Shown here in pieces: positions 62,410 through 64,000 of a DNA stretch of 64,000 nt (positions are counted from its first letter, which is position 1; each line of letters opens with the position of its first letter). Where the stretch lies: assembly GCF_003989135.1 (NCBI RefSeq), contig NZ_RYZZ01000001.1:62001-126000 (forward strand), written 5' to 3'. The position numbers and the translations under genes were made by a program. The DNA is from Peribacillus cavernae (lineage in GTDB: Bacteria > Bacillota > Bacilli > Bacillales > DSM-1321). A model generated the notes under the pieces. It had not been told where the DNA came from. It saw only the letters and a program-made list of their open reading frames with translations, and did no database searches.

Positions 62410-63516
62410 TTAGATTAACGATTTACGGATCATGATGTTCACACCTTTTGGAACATAGGCAGCAATCTTTGCCCCTGGTTCATTGACTGTAACCCAGCCA
62501 AGACCGGAAAAGACAACATCCGTTTTTCCCTCTTTTATTGTAAATTCCCGTCTAACCAGTTCCGGAAACTCGTCCATTTGCTCTAAACGAGGAGGCGTAA
62601 GCATCTCCCCGGCATGGTTTTTATATAATTCATCTGCTTTCTCAAGCTTGGTGCGGTGAATGTCCAATTCATTGGAAATATAACAAGTAAAAGATCTTTT
62701 TCCTCCGGCGATGTAGTCAAGCCGCGCTAGTCCGCCAAAAAATAGCGTTTGCTGTTCATTCAGCTGATAAATTTTCGGCTTGATCTCCTTTTTGGGAGTG
62801 ATCACCTTTAGATCGCGTTTATCCACAAAATGGGCCATTTGATGGTGATTGATAATTCCGGGAGTATCAATTAAAGCTTTGCCGTCATCCAGCGGGATTT
62901 CAATTGTGTCAAGAGTCGTTCCAGGAAAATGGGACGTGGTAATGATGTCCCCTTCACCGGTTACTTCCTTGATCAGACGGTTGATAAAAGTCGATTTGCC
63001 GACATTCGTACAACCGACAACATATACATCCAAATCACGCCGGTAATGGTCAATCGCTTCAGCCGCTTCCCGAATATAATTGCCTTTATCAGCACTGACA
63101 AGCAGGACATCGATCGGGTTTAATCCCAGTTCCTTTGCGGACTCTTTCATCCAATGGATGACTCGATTATGCTTGACGGATTTAGGCAGCAAGTCAGCCT
63201 TATTTCCAATCAACAGTACATCATTATTTCCGACAAAACGGTGAAGTCCCGGCAGCCAGCTCCCGTTAAAATCAAAAATATCAACAATCTTAACAATCAG
63301 GGAATCGGTCCGGCCCACTTCATTTAATATTTTTAAGAAGTCATCGTCTGTCAAAGATACATCCTGCACTTCGTTGTAATGCTTGAGTTTAAAACATCTC
63401 TGGCAAATGATACTTTCCTTTTCCAACGCTGAAGCAGGCGCATAACCCAACTCGTTCGGGTTTTCCGTTTGTACCTTAACGCCGCAGCCCATGCATTCGA
63501 TATCATGATTGCTCAT
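62410..63516 (-). CDS. yqeH: Ribosome biogenesis GTPase YqeH
   Basis: The 368-residue protein is a circularly permuted GTPase for 30S assembly. An N-terminal zinc finger (CMGCGVKV and CQRCFKLKH), G4 NKADLLP, G1 GCTNVGKSTF and G3 DTPGI appear in the permuted order. Its ATG overlaps the yqeG stop by four bases. Confidence 0.97.
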   Translation of the reverse strand: MSNHDIECMGCGVKVQTENPNELGYAPASALEKESIICQRCFKLKHYNEVQDVSLTDDDFLKILNEVGRTDSLIVKIVDIFDFNGSWLPGLHRFVGNNDVLLIGNKADLLPKSVKHNRVIHWMKESAKELGLNPIDVLLVSADKGNYIREAAEAIDHYRRDLDVYVVGCTNVGKSTFINRLIKEVTGEGDIITTSHFPGTTLDTIEIPLDDGKALIDTPGIINHHQMAHFVDKRDLKVITPKKEIKPKIYQLNEQQTLFFGGLARLDYIAGGKRSFTCYISNELDIHRTKLEKADELYKNHAGEMLTPPRLEQMDEFPELVRREFTIKEGKTDVVFSGLGWVTVNEPGAKIAAYVPKGVNIMIRKSLI

Positions 63517-64000
63517 TCATTCGGATCCTCCCATTCTAACATGCCTTTTCGTTTAAAAAACGCTAAAATCCTTCTTTCAATCCTTCTGTTGAACTTTGTA
63601 ATAAGTCCATCAGTCCTGGCGACAGGTACAACTAAAATAGTCCGAAAGCCATTTCTATTGCCTCCTAATACATCCGTTAACAACTGATCGCCGATTACAA
63701 CGGTTTCTTCCCTTTTTAAACCCATATTCTTAATAGCTCTCCTAAAAGCTTTCCCCATCGGTTTTCGGGCCTGAAAAATAAATGGTATTTTCAGTGGATC
63801 AGAAAACGACTTCACCCTGTTTTCGTTATTATTTGACACAATGGTCACTAAAATCCCATGAGCGCGCATGTTTTCAAACCACTGTATCAGTTTCGGCGTT
63901 GCCGAAGGACGGTCCCACTCGACAAGCGTATTATCAAGATCAGTAATAATCCCTTTGACCCCCTTTTCCTGCAGGGTTTCGGGCGTTATGTCAAATATGC
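63513..64000 (-). CDS. yqeG: YqeG HAD-family phosphatase, 5' end cut by the window
   Basis: The readable part (about 162 residues) has the HAD motifs: DLDNTLVEW (nucleophile Asp, near 63926), VSNN near 63831, and GDQLLTD near 63690. The frame is open through the last base; roughly a dozen N-terminal residues are outside the window. YqeG is a HAD phosphatase of unknown substrate; it starts the yqeG-yqeH-aroE-yhbY-nadD-yqeK-rsfS-yqeM string. Confidence 0.93.
   Translation of the reverse strand, partial: IFDITPETLQEKGVKGIITDLDNTLVEWDRPSATPKLIQWFENMRAHGILVTIVSNNNENRVKSFSDPLKIPFIFQARKPMGKAFRRAIKNMGLKREETVVIGDQLLTDVLGGNRNGFRTILVVPVARTDGLITKFNRRIERRILAFFKRKGMLEWEDPNE

Overview
The window looks like a chromosomal segment of an endospore-forming member of the Bacillaceae (Bacillus sensu lato; I cannot name the species). 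The evidence is gene content and order: spore genes (gpr, spoIIP, yqxA, spo0M, ctpB, a YjcZ-type peptide), the competence block comEA-comEB-comEC with comER, the yqeG-yqeH-aroE-yhbY-nadD-yqeK-rsfS-yqeM string, S-box riboswitches on methionine salvage genes, and AGGAGG-type ribosome binding sites. There are no rRNA or tRNA genes, no CRISPR array, no insertion sequence and no prophage.

Layout. 1-6.2 kb: a MATE exporter, an SDR protein with altered catalytic residues, an Hsp20-like protein, a secreted CAP protein, a YtkA/FixH-type lipoprotein, two small proteins and a MarR regulator. 6.3-14.1 kb: methionine salvage (mtnW-X-B-D and mtnE on the minus strand, mtnK-A on the plus strand) with two SAM-I riboswitches. 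14.1-21 kb: LCP-family lipoprotein, CtpB, DeoD, PpaC, Spo0M, a small Ser/Thr kinase and a His/Lys-rich peptide. 21-32.4 kb: yozD-yodN-yozE, then a lysine 2,3-aminomutase catabolic cluster (yokU, kamA, kamR, ablB, a gabT-like gene, yodQ, yodR, yodS, yodT) with a sigma-54 promoter in front of kamA. 32.6-44.3 kb: YjcZ peptide, SGNH hydrolases, ypqE, msrA/msrB, ypmS-R-Q, a nucleoside hydrolase-like protein, a PCYCGC lipoprotein, DegV, tatA/tatC, ilvA and dfrA. 44.3-46.1 kb: an AT-rich accessory insertion between dfrA and thyA with three unrecognised genes. 46.1-48.4 kb: thyA, a lethal-factor-like metallopeptidase and a small membrane protein. 48.6-64 kb: a conserved block of spore, replication, competence and ribosome-assembly genes, ending inside yqeG.

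How the genes work together. The mtn genes recycle methylthioribose to the methionine precursor 2-keto-4-methylthiobutyrate and are switched by SAM. The kam cluster is inferred to convert L-lysine to beta-lysine, acetylate it, transaminate it, transfer it to CoA and deacetylate it; the gabT-like enzyme would use the resulting 4-aminobutyrate. Competence, spore and translation genes follow the usual Bacillus order until the gpr-spoIIP-yqxA string, after which the expected lepA is missing and a thyA/dfrA/ilvA region follows.

Most worth a second look: a dispersed family of about 120-240 bp repeats (copies or fragments near 17.8, 41.9, 48.4, 53.6 and 53.8 kb) that can fold into long nested hairpins with compensating stem changes; the unrecognised dfrA-thyA insertion; and the lysine cluster with its sigma-54 promoter, added gabT-like gene and a three-unit tandem repeat in front of ablB.
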